Below are positions 9,469 through 18,807 of a DNA stretch of 64,000 nucleotides, piece by piece. Position numbers and translations under genes: made by a program. The notes under the pieces are model-generated. The model made no database searches, was not told the origin of the DNA, and saw nothing but the letters and a program-made list of their open reading frames with translations. Position 1 is the first letter of the stretch. Each line of letters opens with the position of its first letter. Origin of the DNA: Pseudomonas fluorescens (GTDB lineage Bacteria; Pseudomonadota; Gammaproteobacteria; Pseudomonadales; Pseudomonadaceae); contig NZ_JSAK01000006.1 of the NCBI RefSeq assembly GCF_000802965.1, positions 1 to 64,000 of the forward strand, written 5' to 3'.

Positions 9469-10032
9469 TTAGATCTTGCCGACCAGGTCCAGGGACGGAG
9501 CCAGAGTGGCCTCGCCTTCTTTCCACTTGGCTGGGCAAACCTGGCCTGGGTGAGCAGCGACGTACTGGGCAGCCTTGATTTTGCGCAGCAGTTCGGAAGC
9601 GTCACGACCCACACCACCGTCGTTCAGTTCGACGATTTTGATCTGGCCTTCAGGGTTGATCACGAAGGTGCCACGGTCAGCCAGGCCTGCTTCTTCGATC
9701 AGCACGTCGAAGTTGCGGGAGATAGCGTGAGTCGGGTCGCCGATCATGGTGTACTGGATTTTGCCGATGGCTGGCGAAGTGTTGTGCCAGGCAGCGTGAG
9801 CAAAGTGAGTGTCGGTGGAAACGCTGTAGATCTCGACGCCCAGTTTCTGGAATGCGTCGTAGTTGTCAGCCAGGTCTTCCAGTTCGGTTGGGCAGACGAA
9901 GGTGAAGTCGGCTGGGTAGAAGAAAACCACAGACCACTTGCCTTTCAGGTCAGCGTCCGAGACTTTTACGAAGTCGCCATTTTTGAATGCATCAGCTTTG
10001 AACGGTTTAACTTGGCTGTTGATGATAGGCAT
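9469..10032 (-). CDS. ahpC: Alkyl hydroperoxide reductase subunit C (2-Cys peroxiredoxin)
   Basis: Peroxiredoxin of 187 aa that reduces H2O2, organic peroxides and peroxynitrite. The peroxidatic Cys47 lies in DFTFVCPTE and the resolving Cys166 in [10 protein letters not shown], the arrangement of AhpF-dependent typical 2-Cys enzymes. The ATG at 10032 ([11 protein letters not shown]) has GGAGAG upstream and matches the family start; the open frame runs further upstream without a better start. It lies upstream of ahpF in the same direction, with a terminator between them. Confidence 0.97.
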   Translation of the reverse strand: MPIINSQVKPFKADAFKNGDFVKVSDADLKGKWSVVFFYPADFTFVCPTELEDLADNYDAFQKLGVEIYSVSTDTHFAHAAWHNTSPAIGKIQYTMIGDPTHAISRNFDVLIEEAGLADRGTFVINPEGQIKIVELNDGGVGRDASELLRKIKAAQYVAAHPGQVCPAKWKEGEATLAPSLDLVGKI

Positions 10033-10170
10033 CGTTGACTCTCCGTCAGGGGTTAAGAAGTTGATGGAGAGAACTTTACCCACTCGACGGACGGTTGGCT
10101 CATTGGCAAACCTCATGCCGCTGATTGGCTTTCGCTATTAGCCATCAGTATTAATAGAAGAAAACCGTAT

Positions 10171-11109
10171 TTACGACTCCAGTGGTTTTTCTGCGAGGCG
10201 AGTCATGCCAAGAAACGGACTGGCTTCGATGTAGCGCATGGCAGACTTCATGTCCTTCCAGCCGACGTAGCTCATCAACGACTTCAAGTCCCAACCGCTT
10301 TGATGTGCCCACGAGGCAAAACCGCGTCGCAGGGAGTGACTGGTGTAGTGCTCGGCCGCAATGCCTGCGCGCTCCAGCGCCTGACGCAACAAAGGAATCA
10401 CGCTGTTGGCGTGCAGCCCCTCCTCGCTCAAATGCCCCCAACGGTCTATGCCGCGGAACACCGGACCGCGGACCAGCGCAGCCTCGGTGATCCATTCGAT
10501 GTAGGCCTGCACCGGACACAATCGTTGCAGCGCAGGCGTCTGGTAGGTTTTGCCGAGATTTTCCCGGTCGCCTTTGCTACGCGGCAAGTACAGCGTGATG
10601 CCGGAACCTGCGCGCACTTCAACGTGCTCAATCTGCACACGGCATAACTCATCGCTGCGAAAGCCACGCCAGAAGCCCAGAAGGATCAACGCCGCGTCGC
10701 GCCTGGCCCGCAACAATCCCGGCCGATCACCTTGCTGCCTGGCGGTTTGTGCTTCCTGCTCCAGCCAGGCGACCACTTGCTCCAGATGTTGCAGTTGCAG
10801 GGGCTCGGCCTGTTTCTCCTGGGCCGGATGCAATGCACGAATGCCCTTGAACACCTTGCGCACCACCGGCGCCTTGGTGGGATCGGCAAAGCCCTGGCTG
10901 TTGTGCCACTGCGCCAGCGCCGACAAGCGCAGCTTCAAGGTATTGATCGACAACACGCCCGCATGAGCGACCAGATAGCGCGCCACGCTGTCTCCGGTTG
11001 CTGGCAGGAATCCACCCCAACTCACCTCGAAGTGTTCAATGGCCGCGCGATAACTGCGACGGGTGTTGTCGCGGGTCGCGGCGTGTAGATATCGATCCAG
11101 ATCGCTCAT
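10171..11109 (-). CDS. Cre-like tyrosine recombinase
   Basis: Site-specific recombinase of 312 aa. An N-terminal SAM-like core-binding domain (about 1-95) precedes the catalytic domain. Catalytic residues can be assigned: Arg151 (GFRSDEL), Lys179 (RSKGD), His258 and Arg261 (HSLRRGF), Trp284 (VGWKDMKSAMRYI) and the nucleophile Tyr293. Trp in place of the usual second His, followed by the spacing to Tyr, is the arrangement of phage P1 Cre (GGWTNVNIVMNYI) rather than XerC/D. The ATG at 11109 begins MSDLDRYLHAATRDNTRRSY. No integrated element or attachment repeats are visible around it. It is divergent from a KfrA-like gene. The target site is unknown. Confidence 0.88.
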   Translation of the reverse strand: MSDLDRYLHAATRDNTRRSYRAAIEHFEVSWGGFLPATGDSVARYLVAHAGVLSINTLKLRLSALAQWHNSQGFADPTKAPVVRKVFKGIRALHPAQEKQAEPLQLQHLEQVVAWLEQEAQTARQQGDRPGLLRARRDAALILLGFWRGFRSDELCRVQIEHVEVRAGSGITLYLPRSKGDRENLGKTYQTPALQRLCPVQAYIEWITEAALVRGPVFRGIDRWGHLSEEGLHANSVIPLLRQALERAGIAAEHYTSHSLRRGFASWAHQSGWDLKSLMSYVGWKDMKSAMRYIEASPFLGMTRLAEKPLES

Positions 11110-11130
11110 GGGGATGACCTTGCGGAGACC

Positions 11131-11217
11131 CCTGTAGGAGCTGCCGCAGGCTGCGATCTTTTGACTTTGCTTTTTGGGGAAAATCAAAAGATCGCAGCCT
11201 GCGGCAGCTCCTACAGG
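11131..11217. repeat. REPIN upstream of the recombinase
   Basis: Inverted pair of the GATCGCAGCCTGCGGCAGC family with an AT-rich spacer, beginning 22 bases upstream of the recombinase start. Confidence 0.9.
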
Positions 11218-11310
11218 GTGTTGTGTACGGATATAGGGCAACAGGTGCGGCAAAACAGCTATCACACGGGGTAATACCAGTATATCCCGCGTTAATAACA
11301 CTCTGTATCT

Positions 11311-11382
11311 AAGTTTTAACAATGAATGGTACAATGTGTATTCGAATAGTACGTACCACACAGAAAAATCGTAGGAGAAATC
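11311..11382 (+). promoter_or_regulatory. AT-rich promoter/operator region of the kfrA-like gene
   Basis: Holds a -10-like TACAAT (11330-11335), a TTCGAA palindrome (11341-11346) and an 8-bp GTACGTAC palindrome (11349-11356), then the ribosome binding site AGGAG before the ATG. Stacked palindromes fit autoregulation, which is known for plasmid KfrA proteins. The assignment to KfrA binding is inference. Confidence 0.45.
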
Positions 11383-12396
11383 ATGGCCCGTGGCGGCGTT
11401 AACAAAGCAGTGGTTCAAGCCGCGCGTCTGGCGATTCTCGCCCGTGGCGAAAACCCGAGCATCGATGCAGTACGGATCGAAATGGGCAATACCGGCTCGA
11501 AAACCACCATTCATCGCTACTTGAAAGAACTGGGCGACGTCGCTCAACCGGCCGAAACCGAGCCTGCGGAACTGATCGACGATGAGTTGCTGGCATTGGT
11601 TTCGCGCCTGGCGCAGCGCCTCAAGGAACAGGCACAAGAACCCATCGACCAGGCCCGCGAGCAGTTCGAAACGCAAAGAAAAGAACTGGAAGCCCGACTG
11701 CATCAAGCCGAGCAAGCCAACACGCAGTTGCAGCAGCATTACGAGCTGCAGAGTCTGGCGCTGACCCAGGAATCCGAGGCACTGCAAAGCACCCGCTCTA
11801 CCCTGCAGACCGAGCAAACCCGCAATGCCGGACTGAACCAGGCACTGGCCGATTTCGAATTACGCTTGCAAGACAAGGACGAGCAGATCCGCTCGCTTGA
11901 AGAGAAACACCTGCATGCACGGGAGGCACTTGAGCACTACCGCAATGCCGTCAAAGAGCAGCGCGAGCAGGAACACAGTCGCCATGAAAGCCAGGTGCAA
12001 CAGTTGCAGATGGAAGTGCGCCAGGCTCAGCAAAGCGCGCTGGTGCGCCAGGACGAAATCACCCAATTGCACCGCGACAACGAGCGCCTGCTGACCGAAA
12101 ACCGGGGAACGCTACGCGAACTGAGCCTGCTGCAAGAGCAACTCAAGCAGAGCAACAATCGTCAGGATCAGCTACTGGAGCAAACCACCCGGGTCGACGG
12201 CGAACGCACCCTCCTCCAGGAACGCTTGCGCGTCGCCCTGCTGGAAAGTCAGTCGCTCAAACAGAACATCGACGAACAGTCGCAGATCAATAAATCACTG
12301 GAAATTGAATTGGCGAAGACCCAGTCAGAACTGGAAGAAAGCGTGCGTCTGGCGGCTGCCATTGCGACAGCGCCAGACAATGCCAAGGACGATTAA
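11383..12396 (+). CDS. KfrA-like coiled-coil DNA-binding protein
   Basis: Protein of 337 aa with an N-terminal KfrA-type winged-helix/HTH domain (about 1-55; [19 protein letters not shown], then [12 protein letters not shown]) and a long alpha-helical coiled coil from about residue 60 to 320, rich in Gln, Glu, Leu and Arg. KfrA proteins of plasmids such as RK2 and R751 bind DNA, repress themselves and support partition as a filament-like structure. This chromosomal copy has no par genes beside it. It is divergent from the Cre-like recombinase and overlaps gor by the last bases of the two convergent stop codons. A nucleoid or recombination-accessory role is possible but unproven. Confidence 0.85.
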   Translation: MARGGVNKAVVQAARLAILARGENPSIDAVRIEMGNTGSKTTIHRYLKELGDVAQPAETEPAELIDDELLALVSRLAQRLKEQAQEPIDQAREQFETQRKELEARLHQAEQANTQLQQHYELQSLALTQESEALQSTRSTLQTEQTRNAGLNQALADFELRLQDKDEQIRSLEEKHLHAREALEHYRNAVKEQREQEHSRHESQVQQLQMEVRQAQQSALVRQDEITQLHRDNERLLTENRGTLRELSLLQEQLKQSNNRQDQLLEQTTRVDGERTLLQERLRVALLESQSLKQNIDEQSQINKSLEIELAKTQSELEESVRLAAAIATAPDNAKDD

Positions 12397-13751
12397 CCGG
12401 CGACCGGGGTCCGCATGGTGACAAACTCTTCGGCTGCCGTCGGGTGCACCCCGATGGTTTCGTCGAAGTGGCGCTTGGTGGCACCGGCTTTCAGCGCAAT
12501 CGCCAGCCCCTGGACGATTTCACCCGCCTCCGGACCGACCATGTGGCAACCCAACACCTTGTCGGTCTTGGCGTCCACCACCAGCTTCATCAGCGTGCGC
12601 TCCTGGCATTCAGTCAGGGTCAGCTTCATCGGGCGGAAACGGCTTTCGAAGACCACGACATCGTGCCCGGCATCGCGCGCCTCTTCTTCGGTCAAGCCGA
12701 CGGTGCCAATGGTCGGTATGCTGAACACTGCCGTCGGGATCATTTTGTAGTCCACCGGACGATACTGCTCAGGCTTGAATAAACGACGAGCGACTGCCAT
12801 GCCCTCAGCCAACGCCACCGGCGTCAATTGAACTCGACCGATTACATCGCCCAGGGCCAGGATCGAAGGCTCGGCGGTTTGATACTGCTCATCGACCTCA
12901 ACAAAGCCTTTCTTGTCGAGTTTCACCCCGGTATTTTCCAGGCCCAGGTTGTCCAGCATCGGACGGCGTCCGGTGGCGTAGAACACGCAATCGGCTTCGA
13001 GCTGGCGACCATCCTTGAGCGTGACCTTCAGGCTGCCATCGGCTTGTTTGTCGATACGCTCAATGTCGGCATTGAATTGCAGATCCATGCCGCGCTTGGT
13101 CAGCTCTTCCTGCAAATGCTTGCGCACGGAACCGTCGAAGCCACGCAGGAACATTTCACCGCGATACAGCAACGTGGTCTGCGCGCCCAAGCCGTGGAAG
13201 ATCCCGGCGAACTCGACGGCGATATAACCACCACCCACCACCAGCACACGCTTGGGCAGCTCTTTAAGGAAGAACGCCTGATTGGAGCTGATCGCGTGCT
13301 CATGTCCCGGAATCTCCGGAATCAACGGCCAGCCACCAGTGGCGATCAGGATGTTCTTGGCAGTGTGGCGCTCGCCATTGATCTCGACGGTATGCGGGTC
13401 GACGATCTTGGCGTGCCCTTCATGCAAGGTCACGCCGCTGTTGACCAGCAGGTTGCGGTAAATACCGTTCAGGCGATTGATCTCGCGGTCCTTGTTGGCG
13501 ATCAGCGTCGCCCAATCGAACTGCGCTTCGTCCAGACTCCAGCCAAAACCGGAAGCCTGCTCAAAGTCTTCGGCAAAGTGCGCACCGTAGACCAGCAACT
13601 TTTTCGGCACACAGCCAACGTTCACGCAAGTACCACCCAGGTAGCGGCTCTCGGCCACCGCCACCTTCGCGCCGAAACCGGCCGAAAATCGTGCAGCGCG
13701 CACACCACCAGAACCGGCACCAATCACATAAAGGTCAAAATCGTAGGCCAT
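12393..13751 (-). CDS. gor: Glutathione-disulfide reductase
   Basis: NADPH-dependent flavoenzyme of 452 aa that reduces GSSG to GSH. The redox-active Cys42-Val-Asn-Val-Gly-Cys47 motif follows the FAD-binding motif [12 protein letters not shown]. The NAD(P)-binding motif is [15 protein letters not shown] and the C-terminal His436/Glu441 pair lies in GVHPTAAEE. The dimerisation domain is complete. I use the ATG at 13751 with GAGGAG upstream. It lies near two other thiol/peroxide systems (gloA, ahpCF), but each appears to be its own transcription unit. Confidence 0.96.
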   Translation of the reverse strand: MAYDFDLYVIGAGSGGVRAARFSAGFGAKVAVAESRYLGGTCVNVGCVPKKLLVYGAHFAEDFEQASGFGWSLDEAQFDWATLIANKDREINRLNGIYRNLLVNSGVTLHEGHAKIVDPHTVEINGERHTAKNILIATGGWPLIPEIPGHEHAISSNQAFFLKELPKRVLVVGGGYIAVEFAGIFHGLGAQTTLLYRGEMFLRGFDGSVRKHLQEELTKRGMDLQFNADIERIDKQADGSLKVTLKDGRQLEADCVFYATGRRPMLDNLGLENTGVKLDKKGFVEVDEQYQTAEPSILALGDVIGRVQLTPVALAEGMAVARRLFKPEQYRPVDYKMIPTAVFSIPTIGTVGLTEEEARDAGHDVVVFESRFRPMKLTLTECQERTLMKLVVDAKTDKVLGCHMVGPEAGEIVQGLAIALKAGATKRHFDETIGVHPTAAEEFVTMRTPVAG

Positions 13752-13858
13752 TTTCAATCTCCTCGGCAGGCCAACAGCATACCTGCGGACGGCCGCTGAG
13801 CAAGCATTGTGCTGAAAAGCTCGGACTGTAAGATGCGCGACCCAATTCTAGCTTTCGA

Positions 13859-15385
13859 TCAATGGACCTCTGCGGATTGCATTTTCGGTGTCCGCAGAGT
13901 GCGCCAGGCAATCAGAATCGCAATAACCGCCAAACCGAACGTCACCCACGAAACCAAACCGATTCCACCTTCAAATGCCCTTCCCGCCTGCGCCATCAAC
14001 TCACTTGCTTGATCACCCGACAAGTCTGCCGCCACATGATAGGCGCCAGACAGCGTCTCGCTCGCCAGCATCATCTGCACTTCGCTCAGGAACCCCGGAA
14101 GCTGCAATGCGCCGCGATAGTAGGCGGTAACGACGCCACCGAGCACTGTCGTCCCCAAAACTACGCCCACTTCATAGGCCGTTTCGCTAATGGCCGACGC
14201 GGCACCCGCCTTAGCCGGTGGCGCGGCTGACAAAATCACATCATTGGACACCGTCGCGATCGCGCCCACGCCAATATTCAGCAAGGCAAAAGCCACCACC
14301 AGAACGATCAGGCTACTGCCCATGCTGGCGACGAGCAAAAACGCCGCTCCAGCAAACGCCAACAAAATCGGAATCAGAACATGCACCTGTAATCGCTGAG
14401 CGACAGGTACGACCGCCATCCCCACTACAATCGCCATGATCTGACCTGGCACCAACGCGAGGCTGGCACTCAACGGCGACATCTTAAGAACGATCTGCAG
14501 GAACTGAGTGGTAAAAAATACGAAGCCGACGAGAAACGCGAGACTCATCAAATTGATCAGGACCGATCCGCTAAAAGTGCCACTGCGGAACAGACTCAGA
14601 TCCATCAGCGGCACCGACAGTCGTAACTGCCGACGTACAAACATCCAGCCCGCAACCGTGCCTACTGCAAATGCTGTCAGCGCCATCCAGTCGATACCAT
14701 TACTGGCGCTGTGTTTAATGCCATAAACAATGGCACCAAGAGCCACCATCGATTGCAGGATGCTTATCGGATCAAAAGCCCCTGAAGCATCTCGCTCGGA
14801 TTCGGGCAACAACAGTGGCCCCAATACCAGCAGTGGCACCAACACGGGCACCGCCAAGAGGAAAATCGCCCCCCAACTGAAGAACTCCAGCAATACCCCA
14901 CCGACTACAGGACCGAGTGCCGATCCTACCGTCAATGTAGTAGCCCATATCGCGACCGCTAATCTCCGCTCTTCTCGATCCTCGAACACCGAACGTATCA
15001 ATGCCAAAGTCGAGGGCATCAACATTGCACCGAAAACACCCATACAAGCTCGCCCGGCAATCAGTTGCGTGGCGGTATTGGAATACGCGGTTAGCACCGA
15101 CACAATCGCAAAACCCAACGACCCAGCCAGCAATAACTTACGATGACCGATTCGATCTCCCAAACTACCCATCGACACCAGCAATCCCGCCAATACCAGC
15201 GAATAAGCATCGATCATCCACAGTTGCTGGCTGGCAGTCGGGCGCAGGGCCTCCGCGATTTTGGGTAGCGCGAATCCAAGTACCGTATTGTCAATTGTTA
15301 CCAGCAATACAGGCAGCATCAGTATGCTTAGGCCCAACCATCGACTTGATTTCCCTTCCCGTTTTGCATTAACCGGTACATCCAT
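13859..15385 (-). CDS. DHA2-family MFS drug exporter (SmvA/QacA-like)
   Basis: Inner-membrane proton antiporter of 508 aa with about 14 predicted helices. The family motifs are visible: LPKIAEALRPTASQQLWMID in the first loop, GSLGDRIGHRKLL as motif A and a GSALGPVVGG motif C. This architecture matches SmvA/QacA-type exporters of quaternary ammonium compounds and methyl viologen. The ATG at 15385 has GGGAG nine bases upstream; two codons upstream is an in-frame TTG. Codon use is less GC-biased at third positions than in its neighbours (many AT-ending codons), which may indicate more recent acquisition. No regulator gene is adjacent. Confidence 0.85.
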   Translation of the reverse strand: MDVPVNAKREGKSSRWLGLSILMLPVLLVTIDNTVLGFALPKIAEALRPTASQQLWMIDAYSLVLAGLLVSMGSLGDRIGHRKLLLAGSLGFAIVSVLTAYSNTATQLIAGRACMGVFGAMLMPSTLALIRSVFEDREERRLAVAIWATTLTVGSALGPVVGGVLLEFFSWGAIFLLAVPVLVPLLVLGPLLLPESERDASGAFDPISILQSMVALGAIVYGIKHSASNGIDWMALTAFAVGTVAGWMFVRRQLRLSVPLMDLSLFRSGTFSGSVLINLMSLAFLVGFVFFTTQFLQIVLKMSPLSASLALVPGQIMAIVVGMAVVPVAQRLQVHVLIPILLAFAGAAFLLVASMGSSLIVLVVAFALLNIGVGAIATVSNDVILSAAPPAKAGAASAISETAYEVGVVLGTTVLGGVVTAYYRGALQLPGFLSEVQMMLASETLSGAYHVAADLSGDQASELMAQAGRAFEGGIGLVSWVTFGLAVIAILIAWRTLRTPKMQSAEVH

Positions 15386-15811
15386 CAGCAAAACTCCCTA
15401 TTGCCAGCGAAATATCAACAGGGGGAATTCGAATTACCCCCATTATTGAATCCTTGGCACTCCTTTGCCAAAGCCTGTTGAGCGGCATTAATTGCGCAGA
15501 GAGATCTGTCCGACAATGAAAAAAGTATTTCCTGCTGGAAACACTTTGTCTGGAGCACGACTAATCGGCCGGCATTGGGGTTAGCTTTCTTCATGGAAGC
15601 CAGATAGCACAGACAGCAAAAAACCTGTAAGAGCTGCCGCAGGCTGCGATCTTTTGATCTTGCTTTCAAGAATCAAAGTCAAAAGATCGCAGCCTTCGGC
15701 AGCTCCTACAGGGGAGTGCGTATAACAGGGGGATAGCTCGGCTCGCAGGTCCGCTCGGTTGCTGTTGCGGTGCACGTTCTTTCGAGAGCCCGGACCTCCA
15801 TCAAGAAGGCC
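15386..15811. other. Intergenic region upstream of the exporter
   Basis: Contains a possible 59-codon reading frame (complement 15415-15594) without a clear ribosome binding site, a REPIN, and the region beyond the galU terminator. No gene can be supported. Confidence 0.5.
15625..15713. repeat. REPIN (GATCGCAGCC family)
   Basis: Inverted pair CTGTAAGAGCTGCCGCAGGC ... AGCCTTCGGCAGCTCCTACAG; the two halves differ slightly. Confidence 0.9.
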
Positions 15812-15840
15812 AAAAAAAACCCCGAACAAGTCGGGGTTTT
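15812..15840 (-). terminator. galU terminator
   Basis: On the minus strand, stem AACCCCGA/TCGGGGTT followed by eight Ts, about 20 bases after the galU stop. Confidence 0.92.
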
Positions 15841-15860
15841 CGATTCACACAAGCAAACTA

Positions 15861-16700
15861 TCAGTAAGCCTTGCCAGTCTTGTAGAAGTTCTCGAAGCAG
15901 AAGTTGGTCGCGTCGATGTAGCCTTCAGCGCCACCGCAGTCGAAACGCTTGCCTTTGAACTTGTAGGCCATGACGCAGCCGTTCTGGGCTTGTTTCATCA
16001 GGGCGTCGGTGATCTGGATTTCGCCGCCCTTGCCTGGCTCGGTTTGTTCGATCAGGTCGAAGATGTCCGGGGTCAGGATGTAGCGACCGATGATGGCCAG
16101 GTTCGACGGCGCATCTTCTGGCTTTGGTTTTTCAACCATGCTGTGTACGCGGTAGATGTCGTCGCGGATCATCTCGCCGGCGATAACGCCGTACTTGTTG
16201 GTCTCTTGCGGATCGACTTCCTGGATGGCCACGATCGAGCAGCGGAACTGTTTGTACAGCTTGACCATTTGGGTCAGTACGCCGTCGCCTTCGAGGTTGA
16301 CGCACAAGTCGTCCGCCAGCACCACGGCGAACGGTTCGTCGCCGATCAGCGGACGGCCGGTCAGGATGGCGTGGCCCAGGCCTTTCATTTCGGTCTGGCG
16401 GGTGTAGGAGAACGAGCAGTTGTCGAGCAGCTTGCGGATGCCGACCAGGTATTTTTCCTTGTCGGTGCCCTTGATCTGGTTTTCCAGCTCGTAGCTGATG
16501 TCGAAATGGTCTTCCAGGGCGCGCTTACCACGGCCGGTGACGATCGAGATTTCGGTCAACCCGGCATCCAGTGCTTCTTCAACGCCGTACTGGATCAGTG
16601 GCTTGTTTACCACCGGCAGCATTTCTTTGGGCATGGCTTTAGTCGCTGGCAGGAAGCGAGTACCGTAACCGGCTGCTGGGAACAAGCATTTCTTGATCAT
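15861..16700 (-). CDS. galU: UTP-glucose-1-phosphate uridylyltransferase
   Basis: Makes UDP-glucose from UTP and glucose-1-phosphate for LPS core, exopolysaccharide and trehalose synthesis; cytosolic, 279 aa. The nucleotidyltransferase signature FPAAGYGTRFLPATKAMPKEMLP is complete, as are the VEKP segment and the GKGGEIQITDAL metal/nucleotide motif. The ATG at 16700 is preceded by AAGGA. A terminator follows the gene, so it is probably monocistronic. The roughly 280 bases upstream hold its promoter but no other gene. Confidence 0.97.
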   Translation of the reverse strand: MIKKCLFPAAGYGTRFLPATKAMPKEMLPVVNKPLIQYGVEEALDAGLTEISIVTGRGKRALEDHFDISYELENQIKGTDKEKYLVGIRKLLDNCSFSYTRQTEMKGLGHAILTGRPLIGDEPFAVVLADDLCVNLEGDGVLTQMVKLYKQFRCSIVAIQEVDPQETNKYGVIAGEMIRDDIYRVHSMVEKPKPEDAPSNLAIIGRYILTPDIFDLIEQTEPGKGGEIQITDALMKQAQNGCVMAYKFKGKRFDCGGAEGYIDATNFCFENFYKTGKAY

Positions 16701-16981
16701 ATAAGTCCTTGAAAGGGCTGTGTGTACGAGTTTCGGCGCAGTCTAATCAGGCGGCGTGCACCTTACAATGCCCCGCGCTGGCTAACCGATGCCATCATAG
16801 AGAAATATTCTCGCGGATAGTTCCGCAGATCGAGTAGCCGCCCGTTATTGATAGCAGAGACCGGCAGACTTGCACGCTTTGTCATCGCAACAGGCAATCG
16901 CACCACCATACGCCCATCGGCACCCGCTGCGTGAATTTGGCGCTATCATGGCGCAATTGAACCAGCCAACGAGGCAAATAG

Positions 16982-17170
16982 ATGTCGGAAGCAAAGAGCG
17001 TCAACGGGTACTTGATCAACAAGGCAAAGGACGGCCAATGGGCGATATGCAACGCTGCAGGCGAGAATGTCGCCGGATCGTTTCCGACTGAAGCCATGGC
17101 GATCGAAGTGGCGGCCGTGCTGGAACTGGAGCACCCAGAACCTAAACGACGCGGCAAGGACAAGACCTGA
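16982..17170 (+). CDS. Small conserved acidic/basic protein, unknown function
   Basis: 62-aa cytosolic protein with no signal peptide or membrane segment. It begins MSEAKSVNGYLINKAKDGQW and ends in a basic tail (PKRRGKDKT). The middle reads as a small beta-rich unit followed by one helix. GAGG lies upstream of the ATG and a strong terminator follows within 20 bases, which supports a real monocistronic gene. I do not recognise a function. Confidence 0.72.
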   Translation: MSEAKSVNGYLINKAKDGQWAICNAAGENVAGSFPTEAMAIEVAAVLELEHPEPKRRGKDKT

Positions 17171-17188
17171 TCGACACCTGACATGCCC

Positions 17189-17218
17189 AAAAGCCCTGCC
17201 CTCGCGCAGGGCTTTTTT
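17189..17218 (+). terminator. Terminator after the 62-aa gene
   Basis: Stem AAAAGCCCTGC/GCAGGGCTTTT with a CCTCGC loop and a T6 tract. Confidence 0.93.
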
Positions 17219-17308
17219 GTGAAAGTGAGCAGGAAGTGGCCTTTCGCTATAACCTTTTGCTCACGGCGCTGTCACAGGCTTTGCCCACCCCTTTGCGACG
17301 ACAACGAC

Positions 17309-17590
17309 ATGACTAAATTTTTGCCACTGATTGCGGTATTGGCCCTGAGTGGCTGCGCGACGTCCGAAACAACCTACCTGAACAACGGCGAACAAGGCCT
17401 GGCCATCGATTGCTCCGGCGAAGCCAATTCCTGGGCAACCTGTTATGAAAAGGCCGATGCGTCTTGTGCCGGCACTGGTTACCGCATCGTCGGCACCGAT
17501 GGTACGCCGTCCAGCAAGGAAAGCGACAAGACCCTGGGAGTCGACGTCGGCAATTACAAGAACCGCAGTGTCGTGGTGGTCTGCAAGTAA
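17309..17590 (+). CDS. Small lipoprotein, unknown function
   Basis: 93-aa exported lipoprotein. The signal peptide MTKFLPLIAVLALSGC ends in a lipobox whose Cys16 would be acylated, and Ala at +2 suggests outer-membrane sorting. The mature part has four more cysteines (DCSGEANSWATCYEKADASC and a final VVVVCK) that could form two disulfides. An upstream in-frame extension exists but the signal peptide fixes this start. The ribosome binding site is weak. No function recognised. Confidence 0.78.
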   Translation: MTKFLPLIAVLALSGCATSETTYLNNGEQGLAIDCSGEANSWATCYEKADASCAGTGYRIVGTDGTPSSKESDKTLGVDVGNYKNRSVVVVCK

Positions 17591-17602
17591 GGCGCCCCTG
17601 CC

Positions 17603-17833
17603 CTACATGTGGATTTCGGCGAACTTGATCCCGAGCCCGCGCACGGTCTCGATCAAGTCGTCGAGGCGACTGAAGGATTCGACTTCATCGTTTTCATCCA
17701 CCAGAAAATAACTGCGCCCGGCGCTTTTCTTGAAAAACACGATCCATTCCCCCGGATCCGCCGGGTTCTGAATCACGTGTGTGGCAGAGATCAGACCCTC
17801 TGCATGGCGCTCACGCACCTGCTCTCGCTTCAT
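17603..17833 (-). CDS. Small conserved protein, resembles plasmid partition-associated small proteins
   Basis: 76-aa soluble protein beginning MKREQVRERHAEGLISATHV. It then has a beta-rich section (GEWIVFFKKSAGRSYFLVDEND) and a C-terminal helix (LDDLIETVRGLGIKFAEIHM). This build recalls the short ParC-type partition-associated proteins of some plasmids, but I hold that resemblance weakly. TGGAG precedes the ATG at 17833; an upstream frame extension lacks a site. It converges on the lipoprotein gene. Confidence 0.68.
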   Translation of the reverse strand: MKREQVRERHAEGLISATHVIQNPADPGEWIVFFKKSAGRSYFLVDENDEVESFSRLDDLIETVRGLGIKFAEIHM

Positions 17834-17905
17834 GCTCGACTCCAGAAATGACAATGCCGCCAAAGCGTAGCTTTGACGGCATCGTTGCTGACTGGCGACA
17901 TTCTA

Positions 17906-18262
17906 TCAGCCGGAAATACACGCGGTGGCAGCATTACGTACATCCCATGGGCGCACAGGCACATTGGAAATACGCTCATGCAGCTTGATGCTGCTGCCGC
18001 CAGCGCGATCTTCGATGTCAAACACGGCGGCCGGCCCCGATGAAAGCTTCTGCGGCACGATCACTCGCACGCCGTCTTTCTGCGGCTCGACTTGCAAGGC
18101 GCCACGGCTATCGGCGAGCTTTTCACCCAGGCATTGCGCGTACTCATGGGGATTCTTGCCTGAAATCACGCTCATGGTGGGCAGCGTCTCGTTAATGTCC
18201 TCGACACTTGCACAACCCGTCATCACCAACGCCAACGGCAGGAAACACACACCCCACTTCAT
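17906..18262 (-). CDS. Lipoprotein, unknown function
   Basis: 118-aa exported lipoprotein. The signal peptide MKWGVCFLPLALVMTGC ends in a lipobox at Cys17, and Ala-Ser at +2/+3 suggests outer-membrane localisation. The mature protein has two further cysteines (YAQCLGEKL and ATACISG) that may pair. GGAGG stands at ideal spacing before the ATG, which rules out the much longer upstream frame. No function recognised. Confidence 0.78.
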   Translation of the reverse strand: MKWGVCFLPLALVMTGCASVEDINETLPTMSVISGKNPHEYAQCLGEKLADSRGALQVEPQKDGVRVIVPQKLSSGPAAVFDIEDRAGGSSIKLHERISNVPVRPWDVRNAATACISG

Positions 18263-18476
18263 ACGAAACCTCCGATAAAGACCCTCCGACAGCACAGATA
18301 CGGTTTTTATCCGAGGCCCACTGCATTTATCCCTCATCGAATGCGTAATATCTGGTTTTAATTGCCAAAGCGGGACACGACCGTCGGATAATAACGCCCC
18401 CGGGCTGATAAACTGCGCGCCAATCGCCCAAGCTATCGTTTTGATTTTGTAGAAAAAGCCCTTCTGGAGGCGCCTC

Positions 18477-18779
18477 ATGAAATTTATCCACCAGCGCGAG
18501 CACCTCAACGAAGACGACATCGTCGTCATTCAATGCTCGCAAATGTGCAACATCCGTTTGATGAACGACGCCAATTTCCGCAGCTTCAAAAATGGCGGCC
18601 GCCACACTTACCACGGCGGTGCGTTCGATACCTTTCCGGCCCGCATCACGGCGCCGAGCACCGGTTTCTGGAACATCACCATCGACACGGTCAATCGCCG
18701 TCCGATCAGCGTGACCCGCAAACCAACCCTGACTCACTCGATCAAGATCATCCGCCGCTCCAGCTCGAAACTGAGCTGA
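18477..18779 (+). CDS. DUF1883-domain protein
   Basis: 100-aa cytosolic protein made of a single DUF1883-like beta-rich domain: KFIHQREHLNEDDIVVIQCS near the N terminus, then YHGGAFDTFPARITAPSTGFWNIT-like strands and a basic end (IRRSSSKLS). The family is of unknown function; the form suggests a small barrel or jelly-roll binding module. GGAGG at 18464-18468 precedes the ATG. It is followed after 28 bases by the 58-aa gene, so the two may be cotranscribed. Confidence 0.8.
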   Translation: MKFIHQREHLNEDDIVVIQCSQMCNIRLMNDANFRSFKNGGRHTYHGGAFDTFPARITAPSTGFWNITIDTVNRRPISVTRKPTLTHSIKIIRRSSSKLS

Positions 18780-18807
18780 GTGACACCCCATTCGCATACA
18801 GGCAGAC

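Noticed and set aside
15415..15594. 59-codon frame on the minus strand ending 30 bases before the DHA2 exporter
   Set aside because: It could be a leader peptide, but there is no clear ribosome binding site and it reads partly from decayed sequence; not enough support to call a gene.
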